64,000 nucleotides of DNA from Straminergon stramineum. Lineage: Eukaryota; Streptophyta; Bryopsida; Hypnales; Calliergonaceae. Position 1 is the stretch's first letter. Each line of letters starts with the position of its first letter. Below the pieces are notes generated by a model. That model was not told the origin of the DNA and made no database searches. It was given only the letters and a program-made list of their open reading frames with translations. The translations under genes were made by a program, and so were the position numbers. Shown here one piece after another: positions 52,671-64,000 of this stretch. Location of the stretch: the NCBI GenBank assembly GCA_963920665.1, contig OY987263.1, positions 38,599,218 through 38,663,217 of the forward strand. Direction: 5' to 3'.

Positions 52671-54875
52671 ATGGAAGACAGTGCCGTCACCAATCCGGTG
52701 CCCGCGATTGAGGTAAGAATGACTGCCACTACTGGAATTTGAAGGGTTTAGCAACGATTTGAACTACATCCCTAGTTTTGGTACATGCTTGAGCAATTTT
52801 ACTCAACAAACATGTTTTTGTGGAACATGCTTGAGCAAACTTGCACCGTTTTCCAGCAAACATGCTCCAAAGCGGTTATCATTAAATTGGACAATGTTTA
52901 CTAGAAACGTTGGATGTGAACTTTGGAACCACATCTGGGTGTTATCAGCAAACACTGCTGCAAACCGTTGGCTAAGCGGTTGGGTCCTAGTAGTGTGCTT
53001 GCAACTATGAACATCCCGTCGCACTTCAGCTGCGATTGTGCGTTTTTTGGGCTGAAGTGCCCATGCATGAATGAGCAGATTGATTATACCGACACCAGTG
53101 GTATGCAAGTCTGCTGATAGTATTTTAGGTCGTGTGTGTTGGGATTTGTACCGTTGTTGAGTGAAGCTGTGACGACTGCCTTTTCTTTGCAGGATCCGGA
53201 GATCACTTCCGTTGCGACGACGGGGCCCGGCCCTGTAGAGCCGACAGCCCCCAACGGTAGTGGCGGAGGAGATGGTGGTCCCTGGTCACTGACACACGAG
53301 AAACAAGTGCTCAATTTGAAGAAGAATTGGAAAATCGCTTTGACCTGTACTGGAGAGCAGATTAAATTTGAAAACAAATTCGAGACTAATCCTTGGTTTG
53401 CGAGCATTGTGGCGAAATTACGAGTTGATCCTTGTTTGGATAGCTGCGAACTAGAAATCGACCAATCGCTTCTGAAATTTGTGCCGGGGTTGAGGATGAG
53501 TTCCTTGGAGTTGGCAGTCTTGATGGGTGACCCCAAGATGGTTCAGGACATCTTAAGAAGAAGCTCAGTTCCAGATCAAGTAATACGCGGATCGCTCGTG
53601 GATAGAAAGAGGACTTCGGTGTACTTCTTACTCACTATTTCTGATAAGACCGGCTTTTTATTTACACCTCTTCACTTGGCTGTTACGAGTGGGGATAGCC
53701 ACATCGTGGATATGCTTTTGGAGAAGGGCGCTAATGTCAATGCCCAAAATTTCTTGGATCAGACACCTTTAGATTTTGCTTACCAGCTGGAAAATGTACC
53801 TATGTTGCAAAAACTTCTGGAAATGGATAGAGAAGAGAATAAAGATCCCCTCCATGTGGCAATGCGACATGGAGACGTCGAGCTCATGAAGAAACTGCCA
53901 TTTCGAAATGTCAATGCAGTGGACCTTCATGGAAAGACGCCACTGCATTACCTTGCAACCAGATCTTTTCCCACGATTGGTGTCCTGAAAAATATTGTGC
54001 AATATCTTGCTCAAGACAAGGCACTTGATATGAAAGCTTTGGATTTGTGCGACCTCTCTGCCTTCTATGTGGCTGTTCTTTGCTGCAATACAAAATTGGT
54101 GATTGCACTTTTGGATTCCTTCAAAGATAATATTCGATTGAATGAAGCATGCGACAAAGAGCGTGGACCTCCTATCCAAATTGCATTTGAAGGGGGACCC
54201 TCCTTCAAGGATATTGAGAAAGCACTCATGGAATGTGAGCCCGTCAAAGGCTACATGGAGAGGTTGTACAGAGATCGCCAAGTCTATGTGGATGCAGCCA
54301 ATGCCATTCTGGTGGGTGCAGCTCTCATTGCTAGCGTTACCTTTGCTGCATGGTTGCAACCACCGTTGAATTATACATCCTATTCAGGAGAAGGATATTC
54401 AAGCCCTTCAACTTCCAACCTCAATTATGTGGATGTTGAGCACAACATTGCACTCCGTGCATTTTGGGTATTCAATGCCCTTTCCTTCTATTGTGCTATT
54501 GGAACTGTTGTTTGTGGTGCTCAAAGTGTGCTACCGAGGAGCCATTTATTTATCGAGAAAACTGTGAAGAAACTTCGTACAAATCTTTTTGTGACTTCGA
54601 TCCTCTTGACATGTTCGGTGTTGTTTGTGATAATAGCATTTGCAATAGCTGGAACCATTGTACTGACACCACTAATCAAGTATCAATGGTGTATGATAGT
54701 TCCAACAATAGTTGGAGGAATGGTATGTATAATTAGTTTAGGTTTTTTGGTTAGAAGTATGGTGCAAATTTACTACAATCCACATGATAATCGTGGAGGA
54801 TTAAATCAAAAAGAGAGAGATTATTTAAAGGAAAAAAGATACATTTTATGTAAAGAGCTATCATGCAACATTTAA
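52671..54875 (+). CDS. Ankyrin repeat protein with C-terminal PGG membrane domain (ACD6/ITN1-like)
   Basis: Two coding exons, 52671-52712 and 53193-54875, give 574 residues. The N-terminal about 45 residues are Pro/Gly/Thr-rich. Ankyrin repeats are visible at about 170-225 (FTPLHLAVTSGDSHIVDMLL, then TPLDFAYQLENVPMLQKLLE) and in weaker form at 235-330 (KTPLHYLATRS). From about residue 371 (YRDRQVYVDAANAILVGAAL) comes the plant PGG domain with four hydrophobic segments (near 385-402, 440-463, 485-512 and 520-542). Plant members of this family act at the plasma membrane or endomembranes in defence, salt and ROS signalling. Which of these applies here is unknown. The protein ends with a short hydrophilic tail. 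If exon 1 is not used, an in-frame ATG at 53136 would replace its 14 residues with 19 others. Confidence 0.88.
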
Positions 54876-55252
54876 TTGGTCTTGAAGTTTCCTATAGAAT
54901 AGCCCAATCAATTGCAAGATTATAATGATTATATTTCAAGTACAACTCCTTTTCAACACTTTTTGCAAGTGAAGTTTCATCCCTCAATTTTTGATTAAAA
55001 TTATTCACACATGCTCTCATACATATTCAAAACTTGACATGCAATTATGTAAAATGTCTTCAATTAAATCTCATACATATTCAAAATCTTAATGGAGCTA
55101 TAGTTGGTTGATAAAAACACTTGTACTACTACTTGTGACATGTACGAGGGTGTTAAGTTTTTATTTCCTTAATTTTTCATTATAACTCCAAATGACTAAA
55201 GATTTATAGAAATGATACTCATGACTATTTTACACCTTTAGTTATGTAATTT

Positions 55253-55331
<79 letters not shown>

Positions 55332-56413
55332 GTCAACCCTAATTGGCGGCACACTTGCTAATATAACTTATAGTAATACAATTTCTAGTTCAAAAAAGTA
55401 AATTTAAATTTAAAAGGAACTTCTAGGATCATACTAACTACAAAAGAGATCTTCAAAAATAGCAATTTCTTTGTCTCGCTTGCTTCAAGTGCTCTTCTTT
55501 TATGTAAGTGAAGAAATTATAAAAATTAAGTTTATTTAAATGCAACTAATCTATTAGGTCTAGACTTTAAGATGATCGAATCTAACATGTTGTTACTCTT
55601 AACACATGTCTTGTTTTCATGTGATTTCATAATACATTGTGCACCTTTGCTTAGCTTCTCTCTCTCCATAGAGATCCACCATTTTCAAGTTGCACAATAT
55701 CCAAATTGCACAAAGGATTTAGGGATACAATGGATCTTCAAGTTGACATGGCAATCATCAATTGGGTAGGTAGAATTGTGATGCAATGCATGCTACACAT
55801 ATAAATTGGGCAATTTGATACCAAAGTAGGACTTGTGAATTCAACCCTCTCTTCAATCATATTTCATTCTACTCAATTAAGGTTTGGGTTTTTAGAGCTT
55901 GTTGTCTTGTGTTGATCTTGCATATAAAGATTGCCTTCTTCAACTTGAAAGATGAAATCATGTGCATTAATGGCAAGAGTCACAAATCAAAAACATACAT
56001 TCAAGGCCAATTGGATACTTGTATCGATATCCATATTCAAGAAATTGATGCAAATGATTGGCACAAATTGGGGATCCTGAATTACTTGTAATTTTTAGAC
56101 TCTTTTTTCTTTCCATATGAGTTGAAGTGGAGAATGATGTTAATTGCATGGACACGAGTTGGAAGTTCTCATGCTTGTATGTTGGTGTCCTTGTTAGTGT
56201 ACAATTGGGGGGGGACTATGGAGAGAAGGAAGGTCATGTGGTTAAATCCTTAAATGATTCATGAGTGCCCATAGTAATGTAGGCCTAGTTGCTTCTCAGC
56301 CAAGGAAGTACAATGGCGATAGGAAAGCTCAAACTTAAAAAGAATGGAAAATTTCATATTTTCATTCATAGAGAGATACAATTCTAATTTCAAAGTCTCC
56401 AATTTGCTTGACA
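54876..56413. other. AT-rich spacer with a long (TA)n microsatellite
   Basis: Begins with the 3' region of the ankyrin/PGG gene. A (TA)n run of about 74 bp lies at 55256-55329. No gene seen. Confidence 0.55.
55256..55329. repeat. (TA)n microsatellite
   Basis: About 37 uninterrupted TA dinucleotides. Confidence 0.98.
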
Positions 56414-58885
56414 TTTGACCCATAAAGTCCCAAGGCCTTTTTTCTATTAAAAACCATTCAAAACTAACATTTCTATTACATGGAGAAGAAAAGTTTTGAA
56501 ACTAATCTCTTTTTTCTCTTTTTTGAATATATAACCATAGGATTTAGTACCAAACGAGTGTAGAATGTTTGGAAAAAAACTCAAAAACTTTAATTGTTTA
56601 AATTACAAGATATAGAGATTGATAGATGTTTTGCATTTAAAGTGAAGAATACAAGTTTTTGTGCACATTGCATGACAAAATTATAAGATTTTGAATTTTT
56701 TAACTTATAATGTTTACATTACATATTTTGGAATTCTAATTTTTTATATTGAAGAATGGGGTTGAAAGTCATGGGTGATTTTTTTTTAAAACCCATAGCT
56801 TGATTTTTAATTATTTTAAGTTGTTAAGAAGAAGTAGGTACAAGACAAAAAGAAAATCAAAATTGTTAATAGCTTAAAGATGGAAATGACCAATTCTAAT
56901 AATGAGATTTGACTAGCCTAGAGAATCAATCTTTAATGTGGAGCATATTTTTTGAAAATTGTGAGAATTGAGTTCAATAGCAAGTTCAAGATATTATTTT
57001 TTCAAAGAGATGCAAGGATTGCCTACAAAACAAGAAGCTCCATAATTCTTACATCACTACTTCATAGAGAATGAACCAAAGTATTCTATGTAGACAAAAA
57101 TATAATCTATAAGAAATGAATTTGAATAATTTTTAAAATTTCAAGCTTGTGTGGTTGTTGTTTTTCTACTTGGGCCGGGAATTACTTTTTGAACTTTAGG
57201 GTGGCACAACTTCTGCTTCTACGCACCAATTGAAATTGAAATTATATTCCCACAAAGATACTGCAATCATTAGATGTAATTTAGCTATTCTAAAGGGCCA
57301 TGAGTTCCCCCGAGTTCTCAATGTCGTGATGTGCCTTGTCTATTATTTGAAATTGGCATCTTTGATAGTTAGAAAGGAGTATTTAGTATTGACAGTTGTT
57401 TAGTGTTAGGAAAGTGGTTGCTAGTTTACCTTGTTAGTTGGTAGTTGATACTAGGGTTAGTGGGGTTAGGATTAGGTTAGTCGACTGGTAGCAATCTTAC
57501 AATAAGTTGTGGTGGCTACTTAGAGGCAAGGGTTGGCCCCTTGTATCTCTTTTGTATTTTTGGTGGTTGGGAGGTGTGGGAGATACTTAGAAGTGCAAAC
57601 TATGTGTTGTTGTTGGATTTTACATTGAAAAAACATTCCTTGGAGGGTTTTCTATTGTGTTTTCATGAAGTGTTGGATCAAGGCAAGATTTTGGATCTAA
57701 GTGTTTTGGAGGTTTATCTACTATGATTCCAAGTTTGAAATCTATATCTAGTATGAAGAAGGAGTTATGAAGCTACAAAGTAGAGGTGCTTGAAATCTAA
57801 GGCAACTAAGGAGGGTGTATTTGAGGAGCTTGCAACTTATTGAGTTTTTGTATTATGGCTATGAAACTTGGAAGGTAACTTTCTTCACTAACTCTCTACC
57901 TTGTGTCAAAATCTTGAATTCTATAAACAGAGGATCTATGAGCAATGCACAAAAATACAATCGGGTGTAGAAAAGCACAACTAAGCAAGTCATAGTAGGG
58001 AAATATTTACCAAAGTTGAACAATATCTTGGATTAGGGTGAAATTTGGTATGTGAGGATTTGATGACTTTATCTAATCTATAGCAAAATTTCAAAGCATT
58101 CGAAGAGACTACCCAAAAGATATACTATGTCAAAGTTGACTATGTTAGTTTAGGGTCCACCAAAGTTGGACAATATCTATGTCTGGTATGGAAATTGGTA
58201 TGCAAATACTTGGATAGTTTATCTAAAATGTGACAAAGTTTCAAGTTTTTTGGAGATACTCTCCATAAGTTATGCTAGATTAAATTTAGGTGTAGGAGTT
58301 TCTAGGGCATAGTAGAAATTGAAGGATTGAAATTTTGGGAAAAGGGAGTTTTGAGGGTAGGTTCATTATTCTTTAGGGTATTTTAGATTAGATACAAAGC
58401 ACTTCTATAGCAAAGTCCCTATACTATTCCAAACCTAATAGCAAATCCTTGTGACATTAGACTATGGGAATTCAACCATTGCATCAAGCCGTTGTAGCTA
58501 GAGTTTAGACACAATAGATAATAATAAATAATAGATTTTTAATAGTTTTTAAAAAAAACAACTATTTTGAAAATATTACTTTTTTATTTCTAATATTTTA
58601 ATTTAAAAATTTTATTTTTGAATATTTTTGAATTCTTGCCAGTAGTGGTTGGTTCCCAAAGTGGGGAACCAACCTCAAATGGCCCTCTAATATAATTGAA
58701 TTTCATATAATAATAACTTCTTAACTGTATAGTCAAAATTTATGATTATTGTTGTGCCTTAAGGCTACTCACCTTGGGCACATGTTTGTGTGAGAATTTC
58801 AAAGAGAATAAATAAAATTATGTTTATAGTTAGTTGCCCAAAATTGCTATGTTGCCAAAAAAAATTGTATGCCATGTTTCAACCC
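56414..58885 (+). mobile_element. Degenerate TTAACCC-family element, about 2.5 kb (copy D), with a nested element
   Basis: The left end is eroded (TTGACCCATAAAGTCC). The interior follows copies A and C: AACCATAGGATTTAGTACC, TATGTAGACAAAAATATAATC, and on the right CTTAAGGCTACTC, GGGCACATGT and GCTATGTTGCCAAAAAA, the last matching A at about 39561-39577. The right TTAA end is lost. An interior of about 1.4 kb (57273-58706) is extra. Confidence 0.65.
57273..58706. mobile_element. About 1.43-kb nested element inside copy D
   Basis: The left end GATGTAATTTAGCTATTCTA continues AAGGGCC; the right end GGCCCTCTAATATAATTG continues AATTTCAT. These correspond to the ends of the 220-bp nested element in copy C at the equivalent place. 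CGAGTTCTC and a late GATAATAATAAATAATA are also shared. The 1.2 kb of additional interior holds no ORF I recognise. Confidence 0.6.
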
Positions 58886-59689
58886 AAATTTAACTATTTA
58901 TGGACTTATCCACGAATTATGGACATTCTCTGTAATTTAAAATGTATTAGCTAGTAGCTCTTATTTGTCTGTATTTTATTTTATTTCATTTGATCTGAAA
59001 TCATGATTTTGATCCATTTTAACTCAAAAATTTACATTTGAACTATATGTAGATCAGATTTTCATCATTTGTGTGAATTAGTTAAATTGGGATTTTTCAT
59101 AAGTTTACCCTCATTTAAAAAAAGCGACAAAAATAAAGGGCTAGTACAACCATGTCAAATCACCCCTTGAGTTTGGCACACAATTTACATATCTGTAAAG
59201 TAGCACACAATGGTAAGAATTCTTACCTTCGGTGGTGTTGGGGATTGGTTTAATGCTAAAATTGCATGAAACAAAGTTCTCCCGTAAATTTGATGATTTG
59301 CGCTACTTGGACTTCAACCACCATGCCATGTGATACTTTTAGCCAATTCTAAGATGAAACTCCAATTGTGCTCCTTTATAAGATATGTACACTCATAATC
59401 AACACTACCCAAATTGTGGCATCTACATTTGGACCAAAAAGAGGTAAAAACAACAACTAGATATTGATTACAAAAGTTTTACACAATCAAAACATGAGAG
59501 TGCCTTGGAATTTAGTACTTTAAAAATTCATAACTTATTCATATGGAACTTACTCATATGATGTTCAAATTATGTATGTTAAAGTGCATTAGAATTTCCT
59601 TTCAGGCGTTAGTAAGATCCAATAAAAATAATTTATGTTTAATATTAGTGACCATGCTCAATTGTATTTAGTGACGACTAGTGTGCCCT
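58886..59689. other. AT-rich spacer
   Basis: 59535-59610 resembles repeat H (AAAGTGCATTAGAATTTCC). No gene. Confidence 0.4.
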
Positions 59690-59905
59690 ATGCCATTGCC
59701 ATAGTCAAAATAAAAATAGAAGTAATTTTCTAACTTTTTAATTTATAAAAACTTCAAATTTCAATATATTTTTAGTTGTGAGTCGAAATGCTACAAAGCA
59801 AAGCCTATGCACCTCTCCTTGTAGAGAGCTTTCCGACAGTACCAAAAACACAACCAGGACACACACGGTTCCGGAGATCTCAACATAACAAACAAAACAA
59901 AACAA
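59690..59905. repeat. Dispersed repeat G, copy 3
   Basis: GTGTGCCCTATGCCATTGCC, GTCGAAATGCTACAAAGCAAA, GCACCTCTCCTTGTAGAGAG, CTTTCCGACAGTACCAA and GGAGATCTCAACATAACAAA match copy 2 in order. Confidence 0.7.
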
Positions 59906-60045
59906 AAAGCCTCATTTAAGGTATTAAAGATGCAAGGGCTTTCTTGTAGTGTAAGAGGTTGCATTTTTATACAAATAGAAAGCTTTACGCACAAAGGGGT
60001 GTACTGTACATACTTTGTTTGGTGGCATTTGAACCTATCGTGTGA

Positions 60046-60262
60046 AAGTTACATTTTTTCCAATTTAAAAGATAATTTAATTCAATTTTTTAATTTAAAC
60101 AGAATTCAAAAATACATAACTTTCACATTATAGGTCCAAATGCCACAAAACAAAATCCATACACCCCTTCTCGTGGAGAGCTTTCCAACAATATCAAGAA
60201 CATGTCCCCTACACTCACAGTTTCTTAGATCTCACCATATCAATCAATCAAACAAACAAACA
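60046..60262. repeat. Dispersed repeat G, copy 4
   Basis: ATAACTTTCACATTATAGGT, CCAAATGCCACAAAACAAAA, CACCCCTTCTCGTGGAGAG, CTTTCCAACAATATCAAG and TAGATCTCACCATATCAA match the other copies; it ends in an AAAC tandem run. Confidence 0.7.
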
Positions 60263-60339
60263 AATTTAAAGTATAGGTCAAAATTTTGGATTTTCTTAGT
60301 TGTGTACGGCAACTCCCAAGTGTAAAGTGATCCTTTGCA

Positions 60340-61130
60340 TATCACATGGGCATACCCAACACCGTCCTCTTGGGACGAAATTTTGCACTCTTTGACAGGT
60401 TTGGGCCTATCAGACTCCGTCCCTCTAGAATTGCACCAATGCTGTGAAGGCTTGTGGCAGGTAACGTACTGCTCCCAAAAAACCCCGCTGGTCGTGCCGT
60501 ACCGGCTTCTGGACACAGACCCAGTCAGCACTCCACAGTAGCGACATGTGTCGACACCAGGAGGCTTGTGAATAGGACTCCTGTACCGGCCACTGTAAAT
60601 AAGATAGTGCAGGCTGCAGAGATAAGCTTATGTGCTGTGAAGAAGATATACCTTTGCTGGTCAGCATCTTGCTTTACATCCTCTCACGCTTGACATGTGT
60701 AAGCTTATAGCCACTGTACCTCCTTTCAGTCACTGCTGTGAAATCGGCCTTCATTGCACAACCCAAGCAGCAAATCCGCGCACATTTCCAAGAAATTGGG
60801 GCTTTTTTTGTACTGCATTTCGTGAAATCCATTCAAGAGAGGGTTGGGGATTTGCTAAAAAAATTTCATTGTAAAGCTTAGTAAACTATGAAACACAAAA
60901 TAGAAACACAAAGAGAAACACCTAGTTAAGAATAGTATAAAATTGATGTCTTTCTCTTGTAAGCGACATGGCTGGAGCAAAAAATTTACTTGTAACTTAG
61001 GACAGACCTACTCACAGTTCCGTGACTTCCGTCACTGACTTCGGCGACTTCGTCTTTGGGGCAGAGGCGCTATATTAAGCTTCTGGCATCTGACTGCATT
61101 GATCACATTTCTACAGTATCACTATTACGC
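60340..61130 (+). promoter_or_regulatory. Probable EULS3 promoter with TATA-like box
   Basis: GC content rises from about 60340. A TATATTAA word lies at 61071-61078 after a CpG-containing stretch (GACTTCGGCGACTTCGTC, itself a small direct repeat). Transcription would then begin near 61100, about 1.1 kb before the coding start, leaving room for a leader intron. No experimental support. Confidence 0.4.
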
Positions 61131-61556
61131 GTGAGCCTAATTTGGAGTATTGTTTCTGATCACTTGTTTCTTTCTGGTACGCAATTCTTGTGCTGGGTTG
61201 ATCCGTAGGAATCAGCACCTTTCGAATCCGATGATGCTCTTGCATTAGCCTCGAAGGTTTCATAAGTTGTAGTTGTGGTCTGAATTTGGGTGCTCAATTT
61301 GTTGTCGGATTCGAGGTTTCGGGCTGTGGAAATTCCGGCAGGTTTGTGTTGTCAATCGAGGTTCTTGCTCTTGGCGATGTTTGGAAGAAGTCGTTTGTTT
61401 CTTTTGCAAGGCCTTTGGAGAATTCCAGGGATGCGTGTTGTGGCATCTTCGTGTCGTCTGTTACTAGATCGGTTTACTAGAGAATGCTTTGATGGGTTTG
61501 TGTACAATGTCTTGGTCTCATTCGCATGCAACTCCAATTGTGCACGGAAGGGCATG

Positions 61557-62230
61557 GTTAGATCGAGCGATCGAGCGCTATTCGAAGCGCTATTCTACTT
61601 TTGTTGGCTATGTCCCCATGCCATGCCCTTTCTGTCTGCTATGATTTTCACATTGAACCAGTTTGTCGTTGCGATTGGGTTTAGAGTAGTGGTTCCGTGT
61701 GTAGGAGGTTGCGTATCCGATTGCTAACAGAATATGTGGTTAGATCGAGTGCAATTCGAAGCGATCTTCGTGTTTCTATTTCTAGATGGCTATGCACGTT
61801 CGTTTCTACAGGAATGTCGAACCACTTCTCCGTTGTGGTCGGTGCAAATTGGTTCGATGTGTAGGGGATCATTGCGTATCCGACCTTGTTCCAATTGCAT
61901 ACGCCAGACCGAGCGCAATTCGAAGTGATCTTCCTTTTTTCTTTTTCCAGATGGCTATGTCACGTTCGTTTCCACATGATTGTCGAACCGCTTCACCGTT
62001 GTGGTCGTTCTTGGTGTCGGTGCAAATTGGTCCTATCATATGTGCAGGACATGTTAGATCGAGCGCAGGTCGAAGCGATTTTTGTGTTCCTTTTCCTAGA
62101 CAGCTGTCTCCCGTCATGCCTTCGTTCGTTTTCATATGATGTCGAACCTCTCTTCCCCGCTGTGCTCCTCCTTATGATCGGAGTAAGTTGATTCTCTGTG
62201 CAGGAGATTGCGTAGCAGTGAAGCATCATG
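61557..62230. repeat. Four tandem units of about 150-180 bp in the EULS3 leader
   Basis: Units start near 61557, 61739, 61906 and 62053 with GTTAGATCGAGCG/GTTAGATCGAGTG/CAGACCGAGCG/GTTAGATCGAGCG, followed by (A)TTCGAAGCGAT, TTTCTTTTTCTAGA-like, GGCTATG, TTCGTTT, TGTCGAACC and TTGTGGTC blocks. Each unit has an acceptor-like end: GTGTAG at 61699-61704 and 61859-61864, GTGCAG at 62042-62047 and 62198-62203. The last is the likely acceptor before the coding exon. Confidence 0.85.
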
Positions 62231-64000
62231 CATCGTCGTGAGGATGAGCCCTACAACCCTTACCCCGAGGAGCCCTACGGTCGCGGAGATGGATCCCCTC
62301 GGGGAGAACACCACCATCACCACCACCACCACGGGCACCAGGAGCCTGAGGGCGGACCATATGGAAGCAGCCTAGAGCACCGGCCTCCTCCTTCTCGCCC
62401 TGACTACGAACAGTCTGGTCCCCACGGCTATGGCGAAGGCGGCTATGGACACAGACCTGGGGGGCCTTACGAAGAGCAGCGATATGAAGAGAGGCGAAAC
62501 CCTAATTCGCAGTATTCTCCCGGTCCCTACGGGGCACCAGCGGGGGCTTACCCTCCTGGCCCTAATGCATCAGGTTAGACAGACAGTTGCATCAATAAAT
62601 CTGGAGAATTGGCTTGAAATTCTCCTTTCTTCTTGTTCTGTCGATGAAGGATTGTTATAGCATTCACTCACACCTTGGGCACATCCGCTGTTCAAGAGAG
62701 AGTCAGGGTATTCTAAAGTTTAGTGATCCTTTAACATTTGCTCTCTCTGACACACTTCTGCAATTCTGTTGACCTCCAACAGTTGAGAGCAAACTTCTGG
62801 AGTCATCACGGTTCTAAAGTTGCAGAGTGTTGGGACTATTTCGTGTTCTACTGTTGGGACCAGTGATGTGTTGGTTTCTGGTGCTTTAGTGGAAAGGGTG
62901 TAGGCCTAACTCTACTCAAGAATGTTATGGTTTCCCCTCATATGGTGTTTGGTTTCGTGGATTTAGGTCACAGTTATGGTGATGCGGCATACCAGACCTC
63001 ACCGTATGCTCATCCAGCTCCAAATCCACATCGCCGGGAGGAGTACGGGCCTCCTCGCCGAAGGCAGATTCCTGGGCTTCCTGTGAGGCTCCATACGAAG
63101 GCGGATCCCAATTTCAGCCTGGCTGTTGTGCCTGGACAAGGCCCAGTGATGAAGCACACTGATCCCAACGATGACTACCAGGTGAGCAGCTCTCAAGCCC
63201 TTGCAAAGAGGCTCCCTCTATCTATAGGATACTAATTGCATAACTTTTCAGCAATTTAATGTATGTTGGAGTGGAATTTTTGGAGATGTCTAGAACTGTG
63301 GAGACATCTTTGGGGACAAGAGCCAAATTTGTCAAGATCAAAATCTGATCACTACGTATGAATTTCTTATGCTATCATTCGAAGTGGGAGGTTGTAGACC
63401 GCAAGCGAAGGGATAGTAAATGAACCTCTTTCCATTAAAATGTCAGTGGTTATGAGCACGACTTGCCAGTCGAAGGTCAAGCAAGTGTCTCAATAAGGGA
63501 GATGAAGTTTGTCATAGAGGTCTGTAAAGGAGACGCGGGATCAGGTCCCTAGCGGCTCTAGTATCCTCCACTTTAACTGCACGTGAAACTACGATCCTAA
63601 TTGATTGTCGTTTTTGCTTCAAACATGATTGGATTCTTTCAGGTTTGGTACAAAGATGAATCTATGAGCACCCGAGTGAAAGATGAAACTGGCGCTTCTT
63701 CCTTCTCCCTGATCAACAAGGTTACAGGTGAAGCATTGCGACATCCTTCTGAAGACCTGAAGCAGGTACCGTTTTTTCACAAGACATCCAGGCCTCTCAT
63801 AACATTTTAAAACCCAGGGCTTTGTGTGACACCTCATCACAAGATGGATATCCCTGCTCTATATTCTTGGGGTGGGTTTCTATTTAAAGTGATCATTGAC
63901 AAATCATTAGTTGGGTCCCTGTTTTTTGAGGGAGACACGAGGACCTTGCTTGAATTAGTTATTAATGCTATCCTAATGCGACTCTTCAGGGTCTCAAAAA
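62228..64000 (+). CDS. EULS3: EULS3-type ricin-B-like lectin (Euonymus lectin family), cut at window end
   Basis: Exons 62228-62573, 62967-63181 and 63643-63765 give the first 228 residues; a further acceptor at 63985-63989 suggests that exon 4 starts at 63990. The N-terminus is a disordered Tyr/Pro/Gly/Arg-rich region with eight consecutive histidines (28-35), as in Arabidopsis EULS3. The lectin domain begins near residue 153 (LPVRLHTKADPNFSL) and continues VWYKDESMSTRVKDETGASS and FSLINKVTGEALRHP. The family is nucleocytoplasmic, binds glycans and is induced by ABA, salt and drought; in Arabidopsis it affects stomatal closure. The carbohydrate-binding second half lies outside the window. 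The start is chosen as the ATG just after the likely acceptor at 62203, giving the typical His-rich start. Confidence 0.93.

Noticed and set aside
53769..54359. 196-codon minus-strand ORF
   Set aside because: Shadow of the ankyrin/PGG coding exon on the opposite strand.
61290..61727. 145-codon ORF before EULS3
   Set aside because: It ends in the leader repeat array, is not in frame with the lectin and has no domain; interpreted as leader sequence.

Overview
This window is nuclear DNA of a land plant. The genes are split by GT-AG introns of mostly 70-500 bp, the intergenic DNA is very AT-rich, and the proteins are plant-type (EUL lectin, PGG-domain ankyrin protein, plant-like GPC acyltransferase, prolyl iminopeptidase with a plastid-like leader). 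Compact introns, AT-rich spacers and moderately divergent proteins suggest a bryophyte, most likely a moss, but the sequence alone does not settle the species. No rRNA, tRNA, CRISPR array, virus or bacterial-type operon was seen.

Layout. 551-1756 (+) TRM112 methyltransferase activator, behind a leader with three telo-box motifs, a duplicated 70-bp segment and a pre-miRNA-like hairpin. 5889-13994 (-) VPS52, 20 coding exons. 14-22.7 kb is gene-free and repeat-rich. 25481-28583 (+) glycerophosphocholine acyltransferase, 8 coding exons. 30768-36167 (+) prolyl iminopeptidase, 11 coding exons. 36478-37362 (-) and 41867-42790 (-) are two intronless paralogues with one RPA1-like OB fold, separated by an inverted pair of about 0.94-kb transposon-like elements. 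44049-45524 (-) ribosomal protein eL42, divergent from an unknown 159-residue membrane-anchored protein (46249-47335, +). 52671-54875 (+) ankyrin/PGG membrane protein. 62228 to the window end (+) a EULS3-type lectin, cut by the window edge.

Two patterns cut across the genes. (1) Dispersed non-coding elements of about 80 bp to 2.5 kb begin TTAACCC(C)T and mostly end A(G)GGGTTAA. This is the layout expected of non-autonomous piggyBac-like elements with TTAA target sites; one lies in a VPS52 intron and two neighbours share a single TTAA. (2) At six of the nine genes the 5' end (leader, first exon edge or first intron) carries a tandem or direct duplication of 70 to 600 bp, in places copying a splice donor or acceptor. 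Coding exons elsewhere are not duplicated, except an 18-residue repeat in the second OB-fold gene.

The genes are mostly unrelated housekeeping functions (translation, retrograde trafficking, lipid remodelling, peptide turnover) and form no pathway. Exon models were built by hand from splice consensus, reading frame and recalled family similarity; every internal junction listed keeps frame. Untranslated exons are not resolved.
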